From: an uncultured Collinsella sp.
GTDB lineage: Bacteria > Actinomycetota > Coriobacteriia > Coriobacteriales > Coriobacteriaceae
Direction: 5' to 3'
NCBI GenBank assembly: GCA_902492235.1
Contig: CABUKS010000005.1
Coordinates: 15,897 to 79,896, forward strand
Length of the DNA stretch: 64,000 nucleotides
Shown here one piece after another: positions 50,615 through 60,487 of the stretch. How positions within the stretch are numbered: the stretch's first letter is position 1; each line of letters opens with the position of its first letter. A program made the position numbers and the translations under genes. Under the pieces are notes generated by a model. It was not told the DNA's origin. It ran no database searches and saw nothing but the letters and a program-made list of their open reading frames with translations.

Positions 50615-51159
50615 TGGACGCCCGCGAGCGTCGCCGTGCCATCATGGGCGTGCTCGAGGAAGCCAAGGAGCCCGTTTCGGGCAGCGCACTTGCCCGCGAG
50701 GTGGGTGTGAGCCGCCAGATTGTCGTGCAAGACATCGCTCTGCTGCGCGCCGACGGGCACGATATCGTGGCGACCAACCGTGGTTATGTGCTGAAGGAGG
50801 CCCCCAGCAGCCCCGCTGTGCCCACGCGCTTGGTCAAGGTTCGCCACAGCGTGGAGCAGGCAGGCGATGAGCTCACGAGTGTCGTCGACGCCGGAGGCGC
50901 CGTGCTCAACGTGATCGTCAATCACCGCGTGTACGGCAAGATCACGGCCGACCTGGACATCCGCAATCGTCGCGATGTCGAGCGCTATCTGCGCGATATC
51001 GAGAGCGGCAAGAGCTTTCCGCTGCTAACGGTGACGAGTGGCTATCACTTCCATCGCATTGCGGCGGAGGACGAACAGACCCTCGACGAGATCGAGGCGA
51101 TGCTCAAGGAGAAAGGCTACCTTGCCGATTTAATGCCCTACGAGGATGATCTCTCGTAG
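50614..51159 (+). CDS. niaR: NAD biosynthesis repressor NiaR (YrxA family)
   Basis: 181 residues: N-terminal HTH_11-type helix-turn-helix (about 7-60, SGSALAREVGVSRQIVVQDIALLRADG) and the C-terminal 3H domain with three conserved His positions (RHSVEQ, VNHRVYGKI, SGYHFHRI) that bind metal and nicotinate. It represses NAD synthesis and niacin uptake genes when niacin is plentiful. Being the last gene of nadABC implies autoregulation through the operator at 47207-47250. Confidence 0.92.
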   Translation: MDARERRRAIMGVLEEAKEPVSGSALAREVGVSRQIVVQDIALLRADGHDIVATNRGYVLKEAPSSPAVPTRLVKVRHSVEQAGDELTSVVDAGGAVLNVIVNHRVYGKITADLDIRNRRDVERYLRDIESGKSFPLLTVTSGYHFHRIAAEDEQTLDEIEAMLKEKGYLADLMPYEDDLS

Positions 51160-51176
51160 CCGACGCTGCATCTATA

Positions 51177-51243
51177 AGTTGCGGTGAAATAGTTCCTAAA
51201 ATCGGCATCTAAGCCATAAAACAGGAACTATTCCACCGCAACT
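51177..51243. repeat. A-family 67-bp palindrome, copy 2
   Basis: Arms AGTTGCGGTGAAATAGTTCC and complement, 17 bases behind niaR. Confidence 0.85.
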
Positions 51244-51281
51244 GCCAAGGGTCCCGCTCCAAATTAGCTGCCCACACATGC

Positions 51282-51321
51282 AAAAGGAGGCCTCCGCGGC
51301 GATGCGGAGGCCTCCTTTTTT
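51282..51321. terminator. Bidirectional terminator between niaR and ferredoxin
   Basis: Perfect stem AAAGGAGGCCTCCGC / GCGGAGGCCTCCTTT with flanking A and T runs, between converging genes. Confidence 0.92.
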
Positions 51322-51360
51322 GTGCACGGTGTACTTTTGAGTGTGCAGGTGGGGGAGTTG

Positions 51361-51546
51361 TTACTCCTCGACGATCTCGGTGATCGCGCCAGCGGGGCAA
51401 GCGTCCTGGCAAGCGCCACAGGCGACGCAGGAGTCCTCGTCGGCGACGGTAGCGACGTCCTGGAGCTCCAGAACGCCAGCGGGGCAGGAGTCGACGCAAA
51501 CGCCACAAGCGATGCACTCGTCGGCATCAATTACGGGATGAGCCAT
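51361..51546 (-). CDS. 2[4Fe-4S] ferredoxin
   Basis: 61 residues, the size of clostridial-type ferredoxins, with CIACGVCVDSCP and CVACGACQDACP. Low-potential electron carrier of anaerobic metabolism, for example for hydrogenase or pyruvate:ferredoxin oxidoreductase. GAGAGGAA precedes the ATG; a longer frame upstream is not used. Confidence 0.95.
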   Translation of the reverse strand: MAHPVIDADECIACGVCVDSCPAGVLELQDVATVADEDSCVACGACQDACPAGAITEIVEE

Positions 51547-51768
51547 GGTAGTTTCCTCTCTGTTGACCGACGCTACAGACGATGCGCGCCGGTTTGATTC
51601 GGGCAAAAACATACCACGGGAGCGACCGTTTGCAATACCCTCTGGCCGGCATCTTCATACCGTTCGCCGAGTATGCCACGGCTTACTAAAAAACATGCAG
51701 GTGAGGCAGATGAGCTGCGCAAATGTTAGCTAAAGGTGACTTGAAATATAGGGCGATTGAGCGTGCTT

Positions 51769-51942
51769 GCGGAAACCGCATCCCATTATTTTGTCGAAAA
51801 ACGGGTTGCAGTTTCCGGTTAGGCCCGCTAGCGGAAAATGCGAGCCGGTATCAGCTCTCAAAACGGGATACGGTTTCCGGTTGAGCCTTCAGACGGAAAC
51901 TGCGACCCGGAATCCACGCTCAAACCGGGATGAGCTTTCCGC
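51769..51942. repeat. H array 2: three tandem palindromes
   Basis: Units at 51769-51818, 51831-51880 and 51893-51942, start-to-start exactly 62 bases. Arms follow GGAAANNGCRNCCCG like array 1; centres differ. Confidence 0.85.
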
Positions 51943-52068
51943 AAGACGGCCCCCAGGCACCCCCGGACGCAAACCTCAGCCATCTCTACATAGATCTCGA
52001 TAGATTTGCCGAGAACTCAAACAGTGCGTCTACCTGCGCATTTAAGAACCTAAACTCTCAGCAATAAG

Positions 52069-52095
52069 AAATCTTATATGAATTGACTTAGATTT
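52069..52095 (+). promoter_or_regulatory. Heat-shock motif at the dnaK promoter
   Basis: AAATCTTATAT-N7-CTTAGATTT, followed after 3 bases by TATATT (possible -10). The same 27-base layout occurs before clpB at 60762-60788. Likely HspR target; it departs from the Streptomyces HAIR box (CTTGAGT-N7-ACTCAAG). Confidence 0.65.
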
Positions 52096-52203
52096 TGTAT
52101 ATTCCGGCCCATAGGGGATACACTAGATCCTGAAAGACAAGCCGAAACACCGCTTGGCAGACCGCCGAGTCGGTGCAAACGCACAAGAGAGAGGGAATTT
52201 CTA

Positions 52204-54096
<1,893 letters not shown>

Positions 54097-54098
54097 TC

Positions 54099-54941
54099 AT
54101 GTCCGCCCGTAAAGCTCGCACGGAGGCGGCCGCCGCTGGCGCCGCCCCCGTTGACTCTGAGGAGAAGGACGTGAAGATTCCCGTAGAGGCCGTCGACGAT
54201 ACCGAGGCCAACGAGGCCGCGGCCGCCGAGGCTGCCGAGAACCAGGTAGAGGATTCCAACAAGGAGGCGACGATGACCGAGGACGAGATGGTGGAAGCCG
54301 CTATCCGCGCCGGTGAAGAAGCCGCCGACAACGACTTTAAGCTCAAGTTCGAGCAGGCCCAAAAGGAGCTTGCCGACGTGCGCAATGAGCTCGATGCTGC
54401 GGCAGAGGCTCAGAAGGCCGCCGAGGACAAAGCAAAGGACGCTACCGAGCGCACCGCCCGTCTGCAGGCCGACTGGGAGAACTTCCGTCGCCGCACCGCA
54501 AACGAGCGCATCGCCGAGCGCGAGCGCGCGACCGAGAAGCTTGTCACCGCGCTGTTGCCGGTGATCGACGATATCGAGCGCGCGATCGACCATGCCCGCA
54601 GCCAAGAGCTTTCCGATGACTTTAAGCAGTTCGTCGATGGCGTTGACGCGGTACATGCCAAGCTGCTCGATGTGTTTGCGCACGAGGGCGTTGAGCCCAT
54701 CGACCCCAAGGGCGAGGCGTTCGATCCGCTCGAGCACCAAGCCGTGGGTCGCGTCGAGGACGCATCGCAGTACGATGAGACCGTCAACGACGTGTACCAG
54801 AAGGGCTACCGCATGGCGGATCGCATACTGCGTTCCGCGATGGTGACGGTGACCTACGGCGGCGAGAAACGCCCCGCACCGGAGCCCGAAGCGGCGCCCG
54901 AGGATGCTGTGGCCGATACGGCCGAGAGCACCGAGGAGTAA
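54099..54941 (+). CDS. grpE: Nucleotide exchange factor GrpE
   Basis: 280 residues. The long acidic N-terminus (1-95) is disordered; the GrpE core starts with a coiled coil and contains ADWENFRRRTANER, TALLPVIDDIERAIDH and the C-terminal EHQAVGRVEDASQYDETVNDVYQKGY. It resets DnaK. Two bases separate it from dnaK. A terminator-like hairpin follows, so dnaJ-hspR may be transcribed at a lower level. Confidence 0.93.
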   Translation: MSARKARTEAAAAGAAPVDSEEKDVKIPVEAVDDTEANEAAAAEAAENQVEDSNKEATMTEDEMVEAAIRAGEEAADNDFKLKFEQAQKELADVRNELDAAAEAQKAAEDKAKDATERTARLQADWENFRRRTANERIAERERATEKLVTALLPVIDDIERAIDHARSQELSDDFKQFVDGVDAVHAKLLDVFAHEGVEPIDPKGEAFDPLEHQAVGRVEDASQYDETVNDVYQKGYRMADRILRSAMVTVTYGGEKRPAPEPEAAPEDAVADTAESTEE

Positions 54942-54946
54942 TTGAG

Positions 54947-54977
54947 AAGGGCCCCGGGGCAACACCCGGGGCCCTTT
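54947..54977 (+). terminator. Strong hairpin between grpE and dnaJ
   Basis: Stem AAGGGCCCCGGG / CCCGGGGCCCTT with a 6-base loop and a short T-run; likely partial terminator within the heat-shock locus. Confidence 0.75.
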
Positions 54978-55048
54978 CTGGCCTAGTGCCATATGAAAGC
55001 ATGAGCCGCCGCCCGCTGGGCGGCGGATGAAACAGGAGAGGAGCTACG

Positions 55049-56014
55049 ATGGCTGCAGGCAAAACCTTCTATGACATCCTGGGCGTATCCAAGAGCGCCT
55101 CCGACAAAGAGATCAAGAGCGCGTTTCGCAAGCTCGCGCAAAAATATCACCCCGATGCCGGCGGCGATGAGGCCAAGTTCAAGGAGATCAGCGAGGCCTA
55201 CGAGACGCTTTCGGACGAGAAGAAGCGCAAAGAGTACGACCAGATGCTCATGTTTGGCGGCATGCCGGGCGCGGGCGGCGCGTATAGCGGTGGCTACGGA
55301 GCCAGTGCCGGCGCGAGCGGCTGGGGCGATATCTTTGACAGCATCTTTAGCGGCAACGGCGCCTGGGGCAGCGATTGGGGCTCGGGCTTTGCCGGGGCCG
55401 CGGGCGCTGCCGGTGCCGGTGCGGGCCGCAACCGCGCGCGCAAGGGCGGCGACCTGTCGCTGACTGTCGACGTGACGGCCGAGGACGCGTTTCGCGGCGT
55501 GACGCACAAGGTCACCTACCGCATTCCCTCGACGGGCGAGCAGCAGACCATTACGGTCTCGGTCCCTGCGGGCGCGGTCGATGGCGGCAAGCTGCGCTAC
55601 AAGCGTCGCGGCGAGTATGGCGTTGCCGGCGGCGAGCGCGGCGACCTGGTCGTGACCACGCACGTGGAGGAGCATCCGCTGTTTAAGCGTAAAGGTGCCG
55701 ACGTGACCATGGAGGTACCGGTCTCGGTCTATGAGGCGGCGCTCGGCTGCACGGTGGACGTGCCGACGCCCGGCGGTGCGACGGTTCGTTTGAAGGTGCC
55801 CGCGGGTACCCAGACGGGCAAGAAGTTCCGCTTTAAGGAAATGGGGGCGCCCGACGTTAAGCACCGTGGCCGCACGGGCGCGCTGCTCGTCGAGATCAAG
55901 GTGCAGGTCCCCACGAACCTATCCGATGACGAGCGCGATGCCATGACCAAGCTGCGCGAGGCCGACACGCGCGATTATCGCGAGAAGGTCAACCGTTACA
56001 AGGCGACGTACTAG
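55049..56014 (+). CDS. dnaJ: DnaJ-type co-chaperone without zinc finger
   Basis: 321 residues. J domain with HPD (34-36, QKYHPDAGGDE), a Gly-rich segment (about 70-135), then the two C-terminal substrate domains (from GGDLSLTVDVTAEDAF). The Cys-rich zinc-finger domain of classical DnaJ is absent, so it is a CbpA/type-II-like protein. Stimulates the ATPase of DnaK. GGAGAGGAG precedes the ATG. Confidence 0.92.
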   Translation: MAAGKTFYDILGVSKSASDKEIKSAFRKLAQKYHPDAGGDEAKFKEISEAYETLSDEKKRKEYDQMLMFGGMPGAGGAYSGGYGASAGASGWGDIFDSIFSGNGAWGSDWGSGFAGAAGAAGAGAGRNRARKGGDLSLTVDVTAEDAFRGVTHKVTYRIPSTGEQQTITVSVPAGAVDGGKLRYKRRGEYGVAGGERGDLVVTTHVEEHPLFKRKGADVTMEVPVSVYEAALGCTVDVPTPGGATVRLKVPAGTQTGKKFRFKEMGAPDVKHRGRTGALLVEIKVQVPTNLSDDERDAMTKLREADTRDYREKVNRYKATY

Positions 56015-56086
56015 GGCGGTCGTGGCGCACACCCGCGCCCGCGGGCTTATGATGGACGATAACGAGACGGAAAGGGGTCAGGTAGC

Positions 56087-56503
56087 ATGGCCGAGGACAA
56101 TAGGAATAAACCGCTGTACATGATCAGCGTGGCGGCCGAGTTGACCGGCATGCATCCGCAGACTCTGCGCGTCTACGAGTCCAAGGGCTTGGTGAACCCC
56201 CAGCGCTCGGGCGGCAACACGCGCCTGTATTCGCGTGCCGATATCGAGCGCCTAGAGCTCATCAACCAGCTGACCGACGAGGGTATCAACCTCGCCGGCG
56301 TGGTGCGCATTCTCGATATGAAGGAGCGTGCCGAGGAGCGCGAGCACGAGAACGAGAAGCTCCGCGCCCGCGTACGCCAGCTCGAAGATGAGCTGCACGA
56401 GTACAAGATGCAAAAGAAGATTACCGCCCTGGCCCCGCGCGACGGCTCAGTCAACTCCGAGCAAGTCATGCGCAAGCTTTTGGGCGCCGGAGGGGATCTC
56501 TAG
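56087..56503 (+). CDS. hspR: Heat-shock repressor HspR (MerR family)
   Basis: 138 residues. MerR-type HTH with YMISVAAELTGMHPQTLRVYESKGLVNP and RLYSRADIERL, then a coiled coil. In actinobacteria HspR represses dnaK and clpB with DnaK as co-repressor; the shared 27-bp motif at both promoters here fits. Last gene of the locus; a G element follows directly. Confidence 0.93.
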   Translation: MAEDNRNKPLYMISVAAELTGMHPQTLRVYESKGLVNPQRSGGNTRLYSRADIERLELINQLTDEGINLAGVVRILDMKERAEEREHENEKLRARVRQLEDELHEYKMQKKITALAPRDGSVNSEQVMRKLLGAGGDL

Positions 56504-56680
56504 GTTAGGCCGTTCTGCCGAACGGCGTAACGGCTCGACGCTGCGCGACGTCCAGAGCGACAATTTGTCATTCAAAAGGCAAGGCATGACCAGAAGGTCT
56601 ATGCCTTGCCTTTTTCATGCCAACTTGTTCGCTCTGGACGTCGCTCGCTGTCCGTCCTCAACCTGCGACGTCGCTTTGGC
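56504..56680 (+). repeat. G element copy 3 (behind hspR)
   Basis: Stem 1 GTTAGGCCGTTC-TGCC-GAACGGCGTAAC; then GACGCTGCGC; outer arms CGACGTCCAGAGCGA.. and complement; inner stem AAAGGCAAGGCATGACC-AGAA- and complement with TTTTT; closes with GTCGCTCGCTGTCC. Compared with copy 2, the inner stem carries a G-to-A change with the matching C-to-T on the other arm. It fills the first part of a 375-base gene-free gap. Confidence 0.88.
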
Positions 56681-56681
56681 T

Positions 56682-56731
56682 GGCACTTGGGGACGTTCCT
56701 TTTGTGCCGGCACTTTGGGACACTCCTTGTC
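56682..56731 (+). repeat. F and F2 hairpins after G copy 3
   Basis: F with changed arms: GGCAC / GTGCC around TTGGGGACGTTCC (56682-56708). F2-like: GGCACTTTGGGACACTCCTT (56709-56731), with a weak second arm. The remaining 150 bases to the hydratase gene show no clear feature beyond the ribosome site. Confidence 0.7.
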
Positions 56732-56878
56732 AGGAGAGTGATGCAAGGTGCTCGTCCTTTGCTTTACCGAGATAAAGTGAACGCGCAGATTCGTAACCCA
56801 CTCGCAACCGTTCTATGGCACGATATTGAACGAATGTATGCTATGCGCCCAAATCTTTTGGGCAGAGTGGGAGACAGT

Positions 56879-59179
56879 ATGGTCAAGCTGTACGAGGACG
56901 GCATCTACCTGCGTAACGGCAGCGAGGTTGTGCCTGAGGCCGAGGCTGCCGAGCGCGGTATTACGCAGACGCCCGAGGATGCCAAGCGCGGCACCATCGC
57001 GTATTCGATCCTCCAGGCACACAATACGTCCGGCGACCCCGAGGCGCTCAAGATTCGCTTCGACGCCATGGCGAGCCACGACATCACCTTTGTCGGCATC
57101 ATCCAGACGGCGCGCGCCTCGGGCATGGAGCAGTTCCCGCTGCCCTACGTGCTCACCAACTGCCACAACTCGCTGTGCGCCGTGGGCGGCACCATCAACG
57201 AGGACGACCATGTCTTTGGCCTTTCCGCGGCCAAGAAGTACGGCGGCATTTTCGTCCCGCCGCATATCGCCGTCATCCACTCCTTTATGCGTGAGAACTT
57301 CGCTGGTTGCGGCAAGATGATCCTGGGTTCCGACTCGCACACCCGCTATGGTGCCCTGGGCACCATAGCCGTGGGCGAGGGCGGTGGCGAGCTGGCAAAG
57401 CAGCTGCTGCGCGACACCTACGACGTTGCCTATCCCGGCGTCGTCGCCATCTACCTCACGGGCGCCCCGCGCCCCGGCGTCGGCCCGCACGACGTGGCGC
57501 TCGCCATCATCCGTGCCGTCTTTGCCAAGGGTTACGTTAAGAACAAGGTCATGGAGTTCGTGGGCCCCGGTATCGCGAGCATGACGACCGACTACCGCAA
57601 CGGCGTCGACGTCATGACCACCGAGACCACCTGCCTGTCGAGCATCTGGGCCACCGACGAGGACACGCACGCGTTTTTGACCATGCACGGTCGCGGCGAC
57701 GACTACCGCGAGCTCAAGCCCGCCGATGTTGCCTACTACGACGGCTGCGTCGAGGTCGATCTGTCGAGCATTAAGCCCATGATCGCCCTGCCGTTCCATC
57801 CTTCCAACGGCTTTGAGATTGACGAGCTCAACGAGAACCTCAAGGACATCCTGCATGAGGTGGAGCTTGAGGCCGCCAAGATCGGCGAGGGCAAGACGCA
57901 CTTTAGTCTGCTCGACAAGATCGTCGACGGCAAGCTGCACGTGCAGCAGGGCGTTATCGCCGGCTGCTCGGGCGGCAACTACGACTCCGTGGTCCAGGCT
58001 GCCCGCGTGCTCAAGGGCGCCAACACCGGCTGCGGCGAGTTCTCGCTGTCGGTCTATCCCACGAGCCAGCCCGTGGCACTCGAGCTTACACGCCGCGGCT
58101 ATATCTACGACCTCATGGAGGCTGGCGCGATCGTGCGCACGGCGTTCTGCGGTCCGTGCTTCGGTGCCGGCGACACGCCTGCCAACAACGGTCTGTCCAT
58201 CCGCCACACCACGCGTAACTTCCCCAACCGCGAGGGTTCCAAGCCGGGTAATGGCCAGCTGAGCGCCGTGGCCCTGATGGACGCTCGCTCCATTGCGGCG
58301 ACGGCTGCCAACGGCGGCGTCCTGACGCCGGCGACCGACCTGCCCGAGGAGACTTGGGATGAGGCCTGCGAGTACACCTTTGACGACGCGCCGTACAAAA
58401 AGCGCGTGTATTGGGGCTTTGGCAAGGCGGAGCCTGCCGACGAACTGGTCGAGGGCCCCAACATCAAGCCGTGGCCCGCGATGGAGCCCCTCGGCGACGA
58501 TATCCTGCTCAAGGTGTGCTCCAAGATCATGGACCCGGTCACCACGACTGACGAGCTCATTCCTTCGGGCGAGACGAGCTCCTTCCGCTCCAACCCGCTG
58601 GGCTTGGCTGAGTTTACGCTGAGCCGCCGCGACCCGGCCTACGTGGGCCGTTCGAAGGAGGTCGACGCCGTAGAGAAGCGCCGCGTGGCCGGCGAGGCCG
58701 CAGGCGACCTGGCAGCACTCGATGCCGAGCTTGCCAGCGTGTTTGAGGCGTTGGCCGGCGCGGGTGTCGCGGCAGATGCCAAGGCGACCGAGTACGGCTC
58801 CATGCTCTACGCTAAGAAGCCCGGTGACGGTTCCGCCCGCGAGCAGGCCGCGAGCTGCCAGCGCGTAATTGGCGGCCTGGCCAACATCGTCCACGAGTAC
58901 GCCACCAAGCGCTATCGCTCCAACGTGATGAACTGGGGCATGGTGCCCTTCCAGATGGAGGCCGAGCCCAGCTTTGAGGTAGGCGACTACGTCTTTGTGC
59001 CGGGTATCCGCGCCGCGCTCGACGGCGACCTGAAGGACATCGCCGCTTACGTGGTTCGTGCCGATGGTGCGGTCGAGCAGATTGAGCTTTACATTGCCGA
59101 TATGACGGCAGAGGAGCGCGCCATCGTCAAGGCCGGCTGCCTGATCAACTACAACAAGTTCAAGGCCGCTGCCGAGTAA
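56879..59179 (+). CDS. Aconitase-family hydratase (YbhJ-like)
   Basis: 766 residues. Aconitase fold with Fe-S ligand motifs (LGSDSHTRYGALG region, AGCSGGNYDS, FCGPCFG) and a C-terminal swivel-type domain. The N-terminus MVKLYEDGIYLRNGSEV and the length match the YbhJ group of predicted hydratases rather than AcnA/AcnB; Asp-Ser-His of the substrate loop is present. Substrate unproven. The start is set at the ATG behind GGGAG; a longer upstream frame has no family similarity. Single gene, ended by a 23-bp perfect hairpin. Confidence 0.82.
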   Translation: MVKLYEDGIYLRNGSEVVPEAEAAERGITQTPEDAKRGTIAYSILQAHNTSGDPEALKIRFDAMASHDITFVGIIQTARASGMEQFPLPYVLTNCHNSLCAVGGTINEDDHVFGLSAAKKYGGIFVPPHIAVIHSFMRENFAGCGKMILGSDSHTRYGALGTIAVGEGGGELAKQLLRDTYDVAYPGVVAIYLTGAPRPGVGPHDVALAIIRAVFAKGYVKNKVMEFVGPGIASMTTDYRNGVDVMTTETTCLSSIWATDEDTHAFLTMHGRGDDYRELKPADVAYYDGCVEVDLSSIKPMIALPFHPSNGFEIDELNENLKDILHEVELEAAKIGEGKTHFSLLDKIVDGKLHVQQGVIAGCSGGNYDSVVQAARVLKGANTGCGEFSLSVYPTSQPVALELTRRGYIYDLMEAGAIVRTAFCGPCFGAGDTPANNGLSIRHTTRNFPNREGSKPGNGQLSAVALMDARSIAATAANGGVLTPATDLPEETWDEACEYTFDDAPYKKRVYWGFGKAEPADELVEGPNIKPWPAMEPLGDDILLKVCSKIMDPVTTTDELIPSGETSSFRSNPLGLAEFTLSRRDPAYVGRSKEVDAVEKRRVAGEAAGDLAALDAELASVFEALAGAGVAADAKATEYGSMLYAKKPGDGSAREQAASCQRVIGGLANIVHEYATKRYRSNVMNWGMVPFQMEAEPSFEVGDYVFVPGIRAALDGDLKDIAAYVVRADGAVEQIELYIADMTAEERAIVKAGCLINYNKFKAAAE

Positions 59180-59190
59180 CTCTGCTGTAC

Positions 59191-59262
59191 GCCCCGGCCA
59201 CACCTTTCCCTCGTGCTCACGCGCTTCGCGAGGGTCGCCCGAGGGAAAGGTGTGGCCGGGGC
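59191..59262. terminator. 23-bp perfect inverted repeat behind the hydratase gene
   Basis: Arms at 59191-59213 and 59240-59262 (GCCCCGGCCACACC... ) are exactly complementary over 23 bases, with a 26-base centre that also folds. Very stable; no T-run. Confidence 0.8.
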
Positions 59263-59270
59263 TACCGCGA

Positions 59271-59299
59271 CGTTCTCGTTGGGTCTTGAGGGGCGCTAA
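59271..59299 (+). repeat. 29-bp direct repeat, left copy
   Basis: CGTTCTCGTTGGGTCTTGAG then GGGCGCTAA; the right copy at 60357-60385 differs at one base. Together they bracket a gene and about 1.1 kb. Confidence 0.8.
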
Positions 59300-59342
59300 T
59301 AATTGACCGGGACCACCACAAAGTTGCCTGCCCGGCGGGTCC

Positions 59343-59990
59343 TTATTTCGATGGGGTCCAGGTTATTTCATCGTCAAATAGCCAAGTGCGTGCCGAGCCA
59401 CTGTTGCGCGCTGTCTGCGGATCGGGCTCGCAAGTTTGTTCGTAGGCATCTTCGGTACACCGATCCATAAAATCGACGACTGCCGTCTGGTCGCCCTCCA
59501 TGACGTAGATTACGTCGCCATCCGAGATATAGACCCCCGGTCCTTCATTGTCCACGTAGCCGGGGTCGTATGAGACGTTGCACAATCTGCTCCCGTTTGC
59601 CGCATCGAGCTCAAGGGTCGAATAATACCCGCCAACCATTTGGCCATTCTTGGCTCGATATATTGCGGCGCCGTACCATCGCTTAAACGTCTTGCCTTTG
59701 AGTAAACTGGTTGCCTTGCCGATAAGCTGCTCATCTTGGGTATAGCGCGTGGCTCCAAGTTCGATTCGGGGATAGTTACTGACCCCAAGCGCTGCGGGCG
59801 TACCGTCGAAATCGACGGTGATTGAATCGGGTTTGATGATATCGGTGAGGATTTCGATGGGGTAGCTTACGGTTTCAACCGCCGCCTGCGTTGCCGAGGC
59901 AGGGAGAAATGCGAGATAGATAATGCCCACGCCGACTGCGGTAATTGCAAACGCTAAGACGAGCAGGCCGATATAGGTGGAGCGTTTCAC
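59343..59990 (-). CDS. Hypothetical membrane-anchored protein
   Basis: 215 residues. One N-terminal membrane helix (STYIGLLVLAFAITAVGVGI) and an extracytoplasmic beta-rich domain with no family I recognise. GTG start chosen because GAGGT lies 7 bases before it; the ATG at 60017 has no ribosome site. The gene is AT-richer than its neighbours and lies between two 29-bp direct repeats, suggesting an acquired or duplicated segment. Confidence 0.6.
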   Translation of the reverse strand: MKRSTYIGLLVLAFAITAVGVGIIYLAFLPASATQAAVETVSYPIEILTDIIKPDSITVDFDGTPAALGVSNYPRIELGATRYTQDEQLIGKATSLLKGKTFKRWYGAAIYRAKNGQMVGGYYSTLELDAANGSRLCNVSYDPGYVDNEGPGVYISDGDVIYVMEGDQTAVVDFMDRCTEDAYEQTCEPDPQTARNSGSARTWLFDDEITWTPSK

Positions 59991-60356
59991 GGCGGGTACC
60001 TCGCAAACAGTATGCATTCATTAAGATAAGTGATACCAGCTTACGACAATATTCAAAAGAAAGCGATCGGTCGAAATGACGGGGCGAAAAGGCCCTATTG
60101 GGCTTCGATTTGACCTCTAATAGAAGTATTTGCCCCACTCATTCTGGGCGTGAGGTCAATAATTGAGTCCACGAGTTTTGAGCGATACTCTTCTCACTAA
60201 ACTCACTATTTTCACTATAAGCACTATAAATACGATAGGGGGACGACGAGAACAATGTGACGTGCGATAGCTAAGCCGTTTAAGCCGGACTTTGACCTTG
60301 AATCTCTGCCTCTATCTGTGCGAACGGGCTATTGTCGGTTCTCGATTCCATCGCTG

Positions 60357-60385
60357 CGTTCTCGTTGGGTCTTGAGGGACGCTAA
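60357..60385 (+). repeat. 29-bp direct repeat, right copy
   Basis: 28 of 29 bases identical to 59271-59299 (G to A near the end). Confidence 0.8.
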
Positions 60386-60442
60386 GAAATGGACTTGCTT
60401 GATGCCGCCTCTGTTATCGGGGCGGCTTCTTTTTGTCGAAAA

Positions 60443-60475
60443 CCGCCACAAAGGGGACAGGCGCCTTTGTGGCGG
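60443..60475. repeat. D-family palindrome, copy 2
   Basis: CCGCCACAAAGG / CCTTTGTGGCGG around GGACAGGCG; the loop word GGGGACAGGCGCC resembles that of the copy at 20451 (GGAGACAGGCACC on its minus strand). Confidence 0.75.
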
Positions 60476-60487
60476 CTCGATTTGTCT

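Larger units (their letters stand above)
51547..52203. other. 657-base gap between ferredoxin and dnaK
   Basis: No gene seen. From left: the ferredoxin promoter region (not located), the H array 2 (51769-51942), about 120 bases without visible structure, then the dnaK control region with the 27-bp motif at 52069-52095. Confidence 0.7.

Noticed and set aside
51769..51942. CRISPR-like regular spacing
   Set aside because: Units are palindromes with variable arms and only three copies; spacers of 12 bases are too short and no cas genes are near.
56606..56878. N-terminal extension of the hydratase
   Set aside because: It would be translated from the F/F2 repeat region; the family N-terminus begins at the ATG at 56879.
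59343..60385. Integrative element with att sites
   Set aside because: The direct repeats are suggestive, but there is no integrase, tRNA or mobility gene inside; reported only as a repeat-flanked segment.
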